Assembly: GCA_963742955.1 (NCBI GenBank)
Contig: CAVUOA010000008.1
Location: 1,612,001-1,676,000, forward strand
DNA: 64,000 bases
Direction of reading: 5' to 3'
From: CAVUOA01 sp963742955
GTDB taxonomy: Bacteria > Bacteroidota > Ignavibacteria > Tepidaquicellales > OLB5
Position 1 is the stretch's first letter; each line of letters starts with the position of its first letter. Both the position numbers and the translations under genes were made by a program. Below, piece by piece: positions 20,651 to 30,069 of the stretch. The notes below the pieces were generated by a model, which had not been told where the DNA came from, searched no databases, and saw only the letters and a program-made list of their open reading frames with translations.

Positions 20651-21280
20651 TTACTTTGTTTGTGTGTTAAGGTTAATTTCTTTTTTACAGAGGCTCCGTT
20701 CGTGTTCATCATTAGTGGCGATAATTAAAATTTTCTCATTCTTGTATTCTTCCGCCATGCCGTCAACTACACCAACTCCTTCGGCATCAAGATTGCTTGT
20801 CGGCTCATCCAGCATCAGTATCAAGGGGTTATGCAGAACGGAAAAAGCCAGCTTGAGGCGCTGCTTCATGCCGGATGAATAAATTTTCACGAGGTCATGT
20901 CTTCTTTCATACAGACCTACGCGTTTAAGCACGTCATCGATACCGTTTGCGTCCATTCCCCTGATTTTGGTAATGATATGCAGGTTCTCATATCCCGTGA
21001 ATTCATCATAAAGGTTAAGGTAAGGAGAAACAAAGCCGATATATTTGTAATAATTTTCGCGCTCGATTTTTTTTCCGTCTATTGAAAGTGAAATTTCACC
21101 GGATGTTTGTGTGTAAACGTTTGCAAGCACTTTGATGAGCGTGGATTTCCCCGAGCCGTTTCTTCCGGTAATGGCTGCAGAATCGGAGTTAGTCAGTGTG
21201 AAATCAAGGTTCCTGAATATTGGCCGGCGGTCGAACTCTTTTCTCAGGTTTGATATTTCAAGTGAGATATTGCAGGACAT
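20651..21280 (-). CDS. ccmA: Heme exporter ATP-binding protein CcmA
   Basis: A 209-residue ABC ATPase with Walker A GRNGSGKST, signature YSSGMKQRLKLAFSVL and Walker B LILMLDEPTSNLD. The pairing with ccmB directly downstream makes the CcmA assignment likely. Its ATG overlaps the stop of the upstream thioesterase gene (ATGA). It powers the CcmAB-dependent release of heme-loaded CcmE during cytochrome c biogenesis. Confidence 0.88.
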   Translation of the reverse strand: MSCNISLEISNLRKEFDRRPIFRNLDFTLTNSDSAAITGRNGSGKSTLIKVLANVYTQTSGEISLSIDGKKIERENYYKYIGFVSPYLNLYDEFTGYENLHIITKIRGMDANGIDDVLKRVGLYERRHDLVKIYSSGMKQRLKLAFSVLHNPLILMLDEPTSNLDAEGVGVVDGMAEEYKNEKILIIATNDEHERSLCKKEINLNTQTK

Positions 21281-21780
21281 CAGCCTTTGAGGTTTTTTAC
21301 AATACCGTGCTGTTTAGCTATACGCTGGTTTCTTCTTTCAAGTGCGTGGTCGAAGCGTTTCATTTCTTCTTCGGTTTCGGGTATCACCTGCGGAACGGGT
21401 ATTTTCTTTCCTGTTTTCTTATTAAAGCTAACAAATGTAAAATATGCGCTGTTGGTATGCTTAACTTCGCCTGTTTCATAGTCTTCAGCTTCAACCTTAA
21501 CGCCAACCTCCATTGATGTATTGAATGCGCGGTTAACGGAGGCTTTTAGTGTTACAATGTTTCCCAGCTTAACCGGAACATGAAACGCGAGGTCATCAAC
21601 TGCTGCAGTTACAGCAATGTTATTGCAGTGTCTTGCTGCTGCCATAGCGCAGGCGATATCCATCCAGTGCATCAGCCGCCCGCCAAGCAGGTTATTAAGT
21701 ATATTGGTATCGTTTGGCAATACCAGCTCAATCATTGAGACCTGAGATTCTTTTACTGTTTTTGGTTTTAATTCCGGCAT
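21280..21780 (-). CDS. Acyl-CoA thioesterase, hotdog fold (YciA-like)
   Basis: A 166-residue single hotdog domain. GGRLMHWMDIACAMAAARHC near residues 33-52 holds the hotdog helix and the acidic catalytic residue of this class, followed by V-D-D-L-A-F-H-V-P-V-K-L-G. A basic C-terminal tail (RRNQRIAKQHGIVKN) extends past the domain. It hydrolyses acyl-CoA, with chain length not predictable from sequence. It lies between bamD and ccmA in a run of genes with 0-3 base spacing. Confidence 0.8.
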   Translation of the reverse strand: MPELKPKTVKESQVSMIELVLPNDTNILNNLLGGRLMHWMDIACAMAAARHCNNIAVTAAVDDLAFHVPVKLGNIVTLKASVNRAFNTSMEVGVKVEAEDYETGEVKHTNSAYFTFVSFNKKTGKKIPVPQVIPETEEEMKRFDHALERRNQRIAKQHGIVKNLKG

Positions 21781-21782
21781 TA

Positions 21783-22541
21783 TTAGCTAAGGTTTCTTTT
21801 AAAGTTATCGGCTTTTGATTTCAGATTGCTTTTAGGAAAGAGGATGTAGAATTTTTCTAGGACTTTTTTTGCTTCATCAGGTTTCTTTGCATTTATCAGC
21901 GCATCAACCTGTCCCAGCATAGCGTCATCCGCCCAATCTGAATCAACATACTGTTCATAAACATCTTTAAAATAAAGTGCTGCTGCTTTATAATCGTCCA
22001 TTTTCATGTACAGCTGACCTGTTCTGTATAATTTATATGCCAGTTTATCCTTCAGTTCTTTTAGCTTAGCATTCGCATCCGGCGCGTTTTTGTCTTCCGG
22101 ATAGAGCTCAACAAATAACTGAAGCTCCTCGATTGCATAGCGCGTGTATTCCTGGTCAAGCGAATATTTAGGCGAAAGGTTGTAATAACACAAGCCGAGC
22201 ATATACCTGTTTTGAGCTATCAGGGAGCTTAAAGGATAGTTTTTCAGGAAACTCTCAAACTCATACGCCGCAAGAATGTACTCTTCTTTATAATAGTACG
22301 AAGCGCCGAGATAATACTGGGTTTTATCAGCTACCGAAGTACCCGGGAATTTAATTTTGATGAAAGAAAAGTCATCTATTGCATCAAGATATTCTTTATC
22401 ATCAAATTTAGCTTTTGCTATCTTAAAAGCTTCTTCGGGGTCATCGGTTTTTATATCGCCGCCATTTGATGATGAACAGCCGTACATAACAGCCGAAAGA
22501 AAAATAACCGATAAAAGGCTTAGGATTGATTTGGTTTTCAA
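21783..22541 (-). CDS. bamD: Outer membrane protein assembly factor BamD
   Basis: A 252-residue lipoprotein: the signal SILSLLSVIFLSAVMYGC ends in a lipobox with the acylated Cys, followed by Ser/Gly-rich linker residues. TPR-like helical pairs follow (FKIAKAKFDDKEYLDAIDDF, QYYLGASYYYKEEYILAAYE, NRYMLGLCYYNLSPKYSLDQ), including the family segment beginning QEYTRYAIEELQLFVELYP. In the BAM complex it helps fold beta-barrel proteins into the outer membrane. Confidence 0.85.
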   Translation of the reverse strand: MKTKSILSLLSVIFLSAVMYGCSSSNGGDIKTDDPEEAFKIAKAKFDDKEYLDAIDDFSFIKIKFPGTSVADKTQYYLGASYYYKEEYILAAYEFESFLKNYPLSSLIAQNRYMLGLCYYNLSPKYSLDQEYTRYAIEELQLFVELYPEDKNAPDANAKLKELKDKLAYKLYRTGQLYMKMDDYKAAALYFKDVYEQYVDSDWADDAMLGQVDALINAKKPDEAKKVLEKFYILFPKSNLKSKADNFKRNLS

Positions 22542-22543
22542 TT

Positions 22544-23206
22544 TTACTTTGATCTAATTGCAAAAAATAGAATTGTAGCCGCAGCAGTAACGCATATAAC
22601 AAGAACCGGAAAAAACACCCGTTCAAGTGTGCTTATTCGGGGAGGAACCCCGGCGGTAAAATCATAGTCCGATGATTCCAGCTGTTCGTAGTTATCATAA
22701 TCAACTTCATCTGCGGCTGTTGAAGCTATGCTGTCATTTAAATTAACACTGCCGTCACTTGTTTTAAGCTCGGCGGCAATGTTTACCGTAATATTTCTTA
22801 ATATTGTTTTGCTGCCAAGAAACCTGTTTTTCTTAAAACCGGAATATTGAGTTTTGAGCTTAATAATCTTTAAAACGAGAAGATTGTATGCAGAATCCGG
22901 TCTTATCCCATCATTTCCTGAGGAAAAACTGAAGTTCAGATTATTTTGTGATGCTGTTTTTTTTATAATGCTCCTCAAGAATCTAATTTGGCTGCTGCTG
23001 TAATCCCTGTTGTTTTCAATTACATCAGGGTTTACTTCGAAAATGAACAGATTGTTCCTGTTGATTCCCGGATAATAATAATATTTGTCAAGACCTGATG
23101 AAATAATCGCTTCGAAAACCCCGAGATTTGATTTTGGAGACTGCTGACAGTATGAAAAAACACTGCATAAAGCTAATAAACATAAAATTATGGCTGTCCT
23201 GTACAA
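22544..23206 (-). CDS. Hypothetical envelope protein with signal peptide and C-terminal membrane anchor
   Basis: A 220-residue protein with a signal peptide (RTAIILCLLALCSVFSYCQQ) and one C-terminal membrane helix (VFFPVLVICVTAAATILFFA) ending in I-R-S-K, giving a mostly periplasmic domain anchored at the inner membrane. I do not recognise the domain. It starts 28 bases after gdhA and ends two bases before bamD, so it probably acts with, or is at least co-expressed with, the BamD/envelope genes. Confidence 0.65.
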   Translation of the reverse strand: MYRTAIILCLLALCSVFSYCQQSPKSNLGVFEAIISSGLDKYYYYPGINRNNLFIFEVNPDVIENNRDYSSSQIRFLRSIIKKTASQNNLNFSFSSGNDGIRPDSAYNLLVLKIIKLKTQYSGFKKNRFLGSKTILRNITVNIAAELKTSDGSVNLNDSIASTAADEVDYDNYEQLESSDYDFTAGVPPRISTLERVFFPVLVICVTAAATILFFAIRSK

Positions 23207-23234
23207 ACTTAGCCGTATTTAAGATTAAAAAATG

Positions 23235-24539
23235 TTATCCGTAGATTCCCCTGATTTTCAGAGTTTTCGAAATTTTTTCAAGCGCAAATATATAGGCGCC
23301 GAGCCGGAGTGTTGTTTTATATTTTTCTGCCATATTGTAAACGTTATCAAAAGCTTCCCGCATCATTCTGTCATGCCTGCGGTTCACATCGTCTATATCC
23401 CAGTAATAGCCTATCCGGTTTTGCACCCATTCAAAATATGATACGGTTACACCGCCGGCGTTTGCGAGAATATCCGGTACTACCATAATGTTCTTATCTT
23501 TTAAAATATCGTACGCATCGGCAGATGTAGGACCGTTAGCTCCTTCTACAATAAGTTTTGCTTTAATATTAGGCGCGTTGTGCTGGTCAATCTGGTCTTC
23601 TTTAGCTGCGGGAACAAGTAAATCGCACTGCAGTTCAAGAAGGTCTTTATTAGAAATTTCCTCACCAAATCCGCCGCCTCTGAGAACCTTATTCTTTCTG
23701 ACATACTCAACAGCTTTCGGGATGTCGATGCCTGCTTTATTATAATATCCGCCGGTCACATCGCTTATTGCTATAATTTTGCATCCCTGTTTGTGGAGAA
23801 GGTCTGCGCTGACTGAACCAACGTTTCCAAATCCCTGTACTACGGTTGTAGTGCTCTTAGCATCAAGTCCGAGTTTCTTAAGCGCTTCCATTGTTGTAAT
23901 CATAACGCCTCTGCCGGTTGCTTCGAACCTGCCGAGTGAACCGCCTATAATTAAAGGCTTTCCGGTTACAACACCGGTTACTGTTTTCTGTGAGTGCATA
24001 CTGTAGGTATCCATAATCCATGCCATAACCTGGTCATTTGTGTTCATATCTGGCGCAGGTATATCGGTATCGGGGCCGAACACTGAAAGCATGTTCGCTG
24101 TATATCTTCTGGTAATTTTTTCAAGCTCAATACTTGAAAGCTTAGACGGGTCGCATTTGACAGCGCCCTTGGCACCGCCAAACGGAATATTTGCAACTGC
24201 GCACTTGAAAGTCATCCATGCAGCAAGCGCTTTAACTTCATCAATGGTGACGTCCGGTGCGTATCTAATTCCGCCTTTGGAAGGACCGAGTATATTATCG
24301 TGTATTACCCTGTAACCTTCGAAGACTTTAATTTCACCGTTATCCATCTGGATTGGGATAGAAACAATAACCTGTTTAACCGGCTTTTTAAGGTATTCAT
24401 ATACTCCTTTTTCAAGTTTAAGCATTTCTGCCGCCTTGTCAAAGGTTTCCATCATAGATTCAAAAGGGTTATCTACGTCTTTATGATAAGGAGCAGGTTC
24501 TTTGTAATTAGAGTTTTTTGCTTGGTTTATATCTGTCAT
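23235..24539 (-). CDS. gdhA: Glutamate dehydrogenase (Glu/Leu/Phe/Val family)
   Basis: A 434-residue hexameric-type glutamate dehydrogenase interconverting glutamate and 2-oxoglutarate plus ammonia. G-P-S-K-G-G-I-R near residue 89 and F-K-C-A-V-A-N-I-P-F-G-G-A-K-G near 112 hold the substrate and catalytic lysines; PAPDMNT follows, and the NAD(P) fold carries VQGFGNVGSVSADLL. The C-terminus VSYFEWVQNRIGYYWD is typical of the family. It is the first gene of a minus-strand operon leading into bamD and ccmAB. Confidence 0.92.
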   Translation of the reverse strand: MTDINQAKNSNYKEPAPYHKDVDNPFESMMETFDKAAEMLKLEKGVYEYLKKPVKQVIVSIPIQMDNGEIKVFEGYRVIHDNILGPSKGGIRYAPDVTIDEVKALAAWMTFKCAVANIPFGGAKGAVKCDPSKLSSIELEKITRRYTANMLSVFGPDTDIPAPDMNTNDQVMAWIMDTYSMHSQKTVTGVVTGKPLIIGGSLGRFEATGRGVMITTMEALKKLGLDAKSTTTVVQGFGNVGSVSADLLHKQGCKIIAISDVTGGYYNKAGIDIPKAVEYVRKNKVLRGGGFGEEISNKDLLELQCDLLVPAAKEDQIDQHNAPNIKAKLIVEGANGPTSADAYDILKDKNIMVVPDILANAGGVTVSYFEWVQNRIGYYWDIDDVNRRHDRMMREAFDNVYNMAEKYKTTLRLGAYIFALEKISKTLKIRGIYG

Positions 24540-24839
24540 TATTTATCAAAAATTAATAATAATTGCTTAATTTAAGTTGTTTCTATCCCGTATATTAGAT
24601 TATTCGCAGGAATTTCAATAAAATAAATGTCAGCTAAACTAACGAAAATAAAGAGTTATTTCAAGGATTAAACTTCTTTTTAGGCGCTGGCTCTGCGCTT
24701 TATTGAATTACAAAATCAAAATTTTAGTTTCTTTTTTATAAAAAACATTAAATATACCTTGAATCAGACACAAAATATAGATAAAATTGTTATTAATTTA
24801 ATTTTAATGACTAAGGACTATCTTTTCACGGTAAATTAT

Positions 24840-25871
24840 ATGCGAAAACTTTTAATCACCTGTTGTTTTTTACTGTTAACATGTTCGGTATTTACTCAAA
24901 CTAACGTAGAAGTAAAGAAAATTAACTATGCAAATCCTCTGATTGCTTTCAGTTCTGATGCTACAAAAAATGATAAGCAGCAAATATTTATTATGGACTC
25001 AAATGGAGACGGAGTAAAAGAAGTTTGTTACAAAGACCTCGACTGCTACAGCCCGCGTTTTTCACCTGACGGAAGAAAAATAGTATTCTGCGCAACTAAT
25101 GTTGTTTCGGATTTTATATATATGGTTGACCTTGATGATTCATCAACTTTTACATTGCCGAAATTTATTGACGGAGGCACTGACCCCGTTTTCTCGCCTG
25201 ACGGAAAATATTTAATGTACCGTTCGGAAAAGAATGATAACAATGCAATTTATATTCTGGATATCGCTGCCGATGAATCATTCCCAATTAGTGACGGCAG
25301 CCTCTCGACTCATGCTAAGTTTTCACCTGACGGGAACAAAGTAATTTATTCATCTTCTCTGAATGAAAATTTTGACCTTGTAGTGCTAGACCTTAATGAT
25401 ACAACGGATGACGCTCAAAAAACCATTGCCAATTCAAAAGATGCAGAGCTTTACGGCACGTTTTCACCTGACGGAAAATCGATTGCTTATTCTTCATTCG
25501 ATATTAACTATAAGGGTACAATCCATATCTGCGATGCAAACGGAAAGAATAATTCGGCAATTTCAAAAGGAATGGGAAGCTCATATAATCCCAAGTTTTC
25601 ACCTGACGGCAAGAAGCTTGCTTTTATTTCCGATAAGACAGGAAATTTTGAGGTTTACACCTGCAACAGAGACGGGTCGGGAATAAAACAAATAACCAGT
25701 AAAAAGGGAAGTACCGTTGAGTTTGACTGGTCATATGATTCAAAAAAGATTGTTTACGAAAGTATTAACGAATCGGTATCCAGTATAAACGTAATGGATT
25801 TAATTTCAGGCAAGTCCGAAAATCTAACCGGTGAGAAAGCGAATAATGTAAACCCCAGCATTCAGAAATGA
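24840..25871 (+). CDS. TolB-like WD40/PD40 beta-propeller protein, secreted
   Basis: About 343 residues from MRKLLITCCFLLLTCSVFTQ, a signal peptide; the frame is open 81 bases further upstream, but the signal sets the start. Six or more 'FSPDGKK' repeats (RFSPDGRKIVFCATN, VFSPDGKYLMYRSEK, KFSPDGNKVIYSSSL, TFSPDGKSIAYSSFD, KFSPDGKKLAFISDK) form the propeller, as in TolB. There is no TolB N-terminal domain, so it is not TolB itself. It is likely periplasmic. The metF gene follows 22 bases later. Confidence 0.8.
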   Translation: MRKLLITCCFLLLTCSVFTQTNVEVKKINYANPLIAFSSDATKNDKQQIFIMDSNGDGVKEVCYKDLDCYSPRFSPDGRKIVFCATNVVSDFIYMVDLDDSSTFTLPKFIDGGTDPVFSPDGKYLMYRSEKNDNNAIYILDIAADESFPISDGSLSTHAKFSPDGNKVIYSSSLNENFDLVVLDLNDTTDDAQKTIANSKDAELYGTFSPDGKSIAYSSFDINYKGTIHICDANGKNNSAISKGMGSSYNPKFSPDGKKLAFISDKTGNFEVYTCNRDGSGIKQITSKKGSTVEFDWSYDSKKIVYESINESVSSINVMDLISGKSENLTGEKANNVNPSIQK

Positions 25872-25893
25872 CAGAAAGCAGCGCAGAGCATTA

Positions 25894-26844
25894 ATGAAAG
25901 TTATCGAACACCTCGAGAAAGCTAAAGAACCTTTAATAAGCTTCGAAGTAATACCGCCTAAAAGAGGCGGTGATATAAACCAGCTTTTCTCGGTTGTTAA
26001 AGAAGTAATGAAATACAACCCGCCATTTATTGATGTTACTTCACATGCCGCAGAAGTTGAATACACCGAAACCCATGAAGGAATTAAAAAAAGGATAAAA
26101 AGAAAAAGACCCGGAACTATCGGGATAAGTGTGGCAATTAAGAACCAGTTTCATATAGATACTGTGCCTCATATTTTATGCAACGGTTTTTCAAGAGAAG
26201 AAACCGAGGATGCACTGATAGAATTGAAATATCTCGGTATAGAAAATGTTCTTGCAATCCGCGGTGATGAGCTTGGATACAAAAAACCTATACCCGACCA
26301 CAAGACTCAGAACGTCTATGCTTATGAGCTGGTAGAGCAGATTGCCAACATGAATAAAGGCAAATATCTTGAAGATGATTTGCTAGATGCCGCGCCCACG
26401 GATTTTTGTATCGGTGTTGCGGGATACCCCGAGAAACACTACGAAGCGGCAAATATGACGGCAGAAATCCAGAATGCCAAAAGAAAAATAGATAATGGCG
26501 CTCATTATATAGTAACACAGCTTTTTTACGATAATAAAAAATATTTTGAGTACATTGATAAATGCAGAAAAGCAGGAATAAAAACAAAAATTATTCCCGG
26601 TTTAAAAATTCTTACCGCTAAAACACATCTGGCAAACATACCCAAAAATTTTTATGTCAATATTCCCGAGGAGCTGTCCGGCGAAATTGCCGAAGCAAAA
26701 CCTGAACACGTAATGGAAATCGGCTCAAAATGGACAGCTAAACAGGTCGAAGAGCTGATTAATAAAAAAGTACCCGGAATTCATTTCTATATTATGCAGA
26801 GTGCAAAACCAATTCATAAAATGTTTCAGTATTTAAAACCCTGA
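25894..26844 (+). CDS. metF: Methylenetetrahydrofolate reductase
   Basis: A 316-residue FAD-dependent enzyme reducing 5,10-methylene-THF to 5-methyl-THF for methionine synthesis. S-F-E-V-I-P-P-K-R-G-G near residue 18 has the catalytic Glu, E-N-V-L-A-I-R-G-D is the FAD/folate segment, and CIGVAGYPEKH plus Y-I-V-T-Q-L-F-Y-D follow. Length is normal for bacterial MetF. It is the second gene of a plus-strand run and lies 7 bases before the aldolase gene. Confidence 0.9.
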   Translation: MKVIEHLEKAKEPLISFEVIPPKRGGDINQLFSVVKEVMKYNPPFIDVTSHAAEVEYTETHEGIKKRIKRKRPGTIGISVAIKNQFHIDTVPHILCNGFSREETEDALIELKYLGIENVLAIRGDELGYKKPIPDHKTQNVYAYELVEQIANMNKGKYLEDDLLDAAPTDFCIGVAGYPEKHYEAANMTAEIQNAKRKIDNGAHYIVTQLFYDNKKYFEYIDKCRKAGIKTKIIPGLKILTAKTHLANIPKNFYVNIPEELSGEIAEAKPEHVMEIGSKWTAKQVEELINKKVPGIHFYIMQSAKPIHKMFQYLKP

Positions 26845-26851
26845 TAAAACC

Positions 26852-27505
26852 GTGAGCCTTAAATCAGAAATAATTTATTACGGCAGGCTTTGTTACAGAA
26901 ATAATTTTCTCTCGGCATTTGACGGCAATATCAGTGCGCGCACAAGAAAAAATTATATTCTCACAACGGCATCCGGAATCTGCAAGGGAAAGCTTGCTGA
27001 GAAAAATATTATTAAGGCTGATTTGAAGGGGAATAAAATTCAGGGTAAAGGATTAATCTCCTCTGAGTATAAGCTGCATAAGTATATTTATGAGCAACGA
27101 AAAGATGTAAATGCAGTTGTTCATACACACCCTGTTTTTGCCACTGCTTTTGCCGCAGCGGGTATAGCGCTGAACAAGCCGGTATTTCCGGAAATATATT
27201 TATTTTTCGGCAAAATACCGCTTGCTAAGTATGCAACTCCTTCAACTGATGAAGTGCCCAATTCAATAGCAAATCTTGTTAAAGAACATGATGCAATACT
27301 TCTTGCAAACCACGGGCTGGTAACATTCGGTAAAACCCTTGAAGAAGCATATTACAAAACCGAGAAAGTCGAGCACATTGCACAAATCAGCTTCTATGCA
27401 AGAATGCTGGGAGGAGAAAAAGGATTGACTCAGGCTCAGCTGAAGAAGCTTGATAGTATCAAAAAACAAATTTTAAACAGTAAAAAAGCAAAGAAAAGCT
27501 TGTGA
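26852..27505 (+). CDS. Class II aldolase/adducin family protein
   Basis: A 217-residue zinc-dependent class II aldolase-like protein. The metal site is visible as V-V-H-T-H-P near residue 90 and L-L-A-N-H-G-L-V-T-F-G near 150, with the preceding A-S-G-I-C-K-G. Family members act on sugar phosphates (fuculose-1-phosphate, ribulose phosphates) or methylthioribulose-1-phosphate; the exact substrate cannot be read from the sequence. It starts at GTG (26852) and overlaps ddl by four bases (GTGA). Confidence 0.78.
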   Translation: MSLKSEIIYYGRLCYRNNFLSAFDGNISARTRKNYILTTASGICKGKLAEKNIIKADLKGNKIQGKGLISSEYKLHKYIYEQRKDVNAVVHTHPVFATAFAAAGIALNKPVFPEIYLFFGKIPLAKYATPSTDEVPNSIANLVKEHDAILLANHGLVTFGKTLEEAYYKTEKVEHIAQISFYARMLGGEKGLTQAQLKKLDSIKKQILNSKKAKKSL

Positions 27506-28530
27506 ATATAATAGTACTAACCGGCGGTGTATCCTCCGAAAGAAATGTTTCAATAGTTTCAAGCCGCGCAATTGCGAAAGGTTTAAGAGATTCAGGTCAT
27601 AACGTAAAAGTTGTTGACCCCATTTACGGTGTTAAACAACCGCCTGAAGATGATATATTTAATTCACACCCTGCAATAGGCAAAGAGTTTCCCACAGCGG
27701 AAGAGCTTAAAGCTTACAGCAGCCGGAATGTAATTGAGTGCATTAACTCAAACCTGTTTGATAATATCGATATAGTTTTCCTGGGGCTTCACGGTAAGTT
27801 CGGTGAAGACGGCAGAATACAGTCATTGCTTGAAATGCGGGGCGTTAAGTATACAGGTTCGGGTGTTACATCCAGCGCAATGGCTATGGATAAAGATATA
27901 TCAAAAATAATGTTTAAACATTTCGGTATTCCTACGCCTAACTGGTTTATGATTGATAAAGATTCTTATTCGCTTAATCACGTTGATGAGAAAATAAACG
28001 CATACTTCGATTACCCTGTAGTAATTAAACCAAATGACGAAGGCAGCACCGTTGGACTCTCGATTGTTCAGCCTGACGTTGAAGATATTCAATTGAAAAA
28101 TGCTCTTGAACACGCGTTCGATTATTCAGACCGTATAATGGTGGAGGAGTATATTGAAGGCAGGGAGCTTACTGTGGCTGTTTTAGGTGAAGAAGCCCTG
28201 CCAGTTGTTGAAATTAAACCCAGAGAAGGATTTTACGATTATGAACATAAATATACTTCAGGAAAGACGGAATATTTCTGTCCGGCAGATTTGCCCGATG
28301 AGCTTTCAAACGAACTAAGGCTCAAAGCTCTCACAGCGCACCGCGCGCTTAAATGCAAAGCATATTCAAGAGTTGATTTCAGGCTGAACTCAAAAAACGA
28401 ATTTTACTGCTTAGAGGTAAACACACTTCCTGGTATGACTGAATTGAGTCTTGTTCCCAAAGCCGCCAAAGCCGTAAATACTGGTTTCTCCGAATTACTT
28501 AATAAAATTATTGAATTAAGTTTAAAATAA
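27502..28530 (+). CDS. ddl: D-alanine--D-alanine ligase
   Basis: A 342-residue ATP-grasp enzyme that makes the D-Ala-D-Ala dipeptide of peptidoglycan. G-G-V-S-S-E-R-N-V-S at the N-terminus, F-L-G-L-H-G-K-F-G-E-D-G, Y-T-G-S-G-V-T-S-S-A-M-A-M-D-K, V-I-K-P-N-D-E-G-S-T-V-G and E-V-N-T-L-P-G-M-T near the C-terminus are all present in order. The GTG start at 27502 overlaps the aldolase stop. It continues the plus-strand run toward an FtsB-like cell-division gene. Confidence 0.92.
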   Translation: MNIIVLTGGVSSERNVSIVSSRAIAKGLRDSGHNVKVVDPIYGVKQPPEDDIFNSHPAIGKEFPTAEELKAYSSRNVIECINSNLFDNIDIVFLGLHGKFGEDGRIQSLLEMRGVKYTGSGVTSSAMAMDKDISKIMFKHFGIPTPNWFMIDKDSYSLNHVDEKINAYFDYPVVIKPNDEGSTVGLSIVQPDVEDIQLKNALEHAFDYSDRIMVEEYIEGRELTVAVLGEEALPVVEIKPREGFYDYEHKYTSGKTEYFCPADLPDELSNELRLKALTAHRALKCKAYSRVDFRLNSKNEFYCLEVNTLPGMTELSLVPKAAKAVNTGFSELLNKIIELSLK

Positions 28531-28574
28531 GGCTACTTTACGGTAACTTAAAACTTACAATCATATTTTCCCCG

Positions 28575-28911
28575 ATGTCATCCCATAAAGAAGACAGTTT
28601 TTTCAAAAACATTTTCAGGTATATATATTCCAGGAGAAGAATGCTGATTGTACGTTCTTGTTTTGCTTTTAATAGTTACTTATGCAGTGTTCGGCAAAAA
28701 AGGAATCCTTCAGCGCGTTGAGCTTGAAATGGAAAATAAAGAGCTCCAGCGGAAACTGAAAGAGGAACAGGAAAAAACGCTGATACTTCAGAAAGAAGTA
28801 GATGATTTGAAATCTTCGGATAAAGAACTGGAAAAAATGGCGCGTGAAAAATACGGAATGACCAAAGAGGGAGAAGAGATTTATAAAGTGCAGATAGACA
28901 GCACCAAATAA
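28575..28911 (+). CDS. FtsB/DivIC-like septum formation initiator, one frameshift
   Basis: A small single-pass division protein. The N-terminus SSHKEDSFFKNIFRYIYSRR is read from an ATG at 28575; after R-M-L-I one extra base near 28645 shifts the frame into YVLVLLLIVTYAVFG, the membrane helix. A coiled coil (VELEMENKELQRKLKEEQEK and on) and the family end EKMAREKYGMTKEGEEIYKV follow. Corrected length is about 112 residues, normal for FtsB/DivIC. These proteins bridge the divisome through FtsL and FtsQ. Its place after ddl fits a cell-envelope role. Confidence 0.75.
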
Positions 28912-28997
28912 TATAAAATTACGAATTACGTATTGTTGATTATTTCATACAGAAGCCGTAACCTTTAGGTTGCGAAAGTAAATTTTACCAATATAAG

Positions 28998-30008
28998 ATG
29001 AATAACATAGTAACTACATTAGAGAAAATCCTCAAAATCAACTCACCAACAGGATACACAATTGAAATTATAAAGTACATTGAAAACCTGTTTAAAGATT
29101 CAAAGCTGATTCTTCGTAAAACCAATAAAGGTTCGCTGCTTGTGTCGTTTGATGAAAATCCCGAACTGGTTATATCAGGACATATTGATACCCTGGGTGC
29201 AATGGTGAAGGAAATAAAGTCAGATGGTACTCTTGCAATTTCAAAAATCGGGGGGCTTGAGCTTACATCTTTTGAAGGTGAATATGTTACAATAAGAAAT
29301 ACCGAAGGTAAAATGTACAGAGGTACGTTTCTGCTGAATAATCCCGCATCACACGTTAATAAAGAAATAAATGCCACTAAACGTGATGTAACAAATATGT
29401 CAATCCGCCTTGATGAGCTTGTAAGGTCAGAGGACGATATAAAAAAGCTTGGGATAAACGTTGGAGATTTTATATTTTATGATACTCGGTTTGAATTCAC
29501 AAAGAGCGGATTTGTCAAGAGCCGTTTTCTTGATGATAAAGCCTGCGCGGCGGTTATGATTGAGCTGATTAAGGAATTTTCTGCAAATGGTTTTAATAAA
29601 AAAGCTGCATTTTATTTTTCTAATTATGAAGAAGTTGGTCACGGAGCTTGTGTGGGAATTCCTGATTCGGCAAAGGAGCTTCTTGTGCTCGATATGGCAG
29701 TAATCGGCGAAGGATGCAGCGGAAAAGAAGATGCAGTTTCTATTTGTGTAAAAGATTCATCAGGTCCCTATGATTTCACCGTTACAGATAAACTGAAAAA
29801 GCTTGCAGCCGATAACAAAATAAATTTTGTAACCGATATTTATCCTTATTACGGCTCCGACGGCAGCGCGGCGCTTGCCGCAGGATATGACGTTAGGGTG
29901 GGATTGATTGGTCCCGGTGTATCAGCCTCTCATGGAGTAGAAAGAACTCATGAAAAAGCTTTGGATGAAACATATAAGCTTACGAAATTGTATATAGAGA
30001 ATTTTTAA
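28998..30008 (+). CDS. M42 family metallopeptidase (glutamyl aminopeptidase/FrvX-like)
   Basis: A 336-residue dinuclear zinc aminopeptidase. The ligands are seen in V-I-S-G-H-I-D-T (residues 59-66), F-L-D-D-K-A-C-A-A-V (179-188), N-Y-E-E-V-G-H-G-A and near the end G-V-S-A-S-H-G-V-E-R-T-H. M42 enzymes form large tetrahedral dodecamers in the cytoplasm and trim peptides; they are often mislabelled as endoglucanases. It lies after the FtsB-like gene across an 86-base spacer with an ACGAATTACG repeat. Confidence 0.85.
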   Translation: MNNIVTTLEKILKINSPTGYTIEIIKYIENLFKDSKLILRKTNKGSLLVSFDENPELVISGHIDTLGAMVKEIKSDGTLAISKIGGLELTSFEGEYVTIRNTEGKMYRGTFLLNNPASHVNKEINATKRDVTNMSIRLDELVRSEDDIKKLGINVGDFIFYDTRFEFTKSGFVKSRFLDDKACAAVMIELIKEFSANGFNKKAAFYFSNYEEVGHGACVGIPDSAKELLVLDMAVIGEGCSGKEDAVSICVKDSSGPYDFTVTDKLKKLAADNKINFVTDIYPYYGSDGSAALAAGYDVRVGLIGPGVSASHGVERTHEKALDETYKLTKLYIENF

Positions 30009-30020
30009 GGGCTCGGAATT

Positions 30021-30066
30021 GTTTATACGTAAAAAAGATATTATATTTATACGTATAATATAAACA
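30021..30066 (+). promoter_or_regulatory. Probable promoter/operator of the RHH-PIN toxin-antitoxin operon
   Basis: Direct repeats TTTATACGT at 30022-30030 and 30046-30054, the palindrome TATACGTATA at 30048-30057, and outer inverted arms GTTTATA (30021) and TATAAAC (30059). A TATAAT sequence at 30054-30059 overlaps the right half. The block ends four bases before the antitoxin ATG. This is what autoregulation by a ribbon-helix-helix antitoxin would need (inference). Confidence 0.6.
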
Positions 30067-30069
30067 TAT

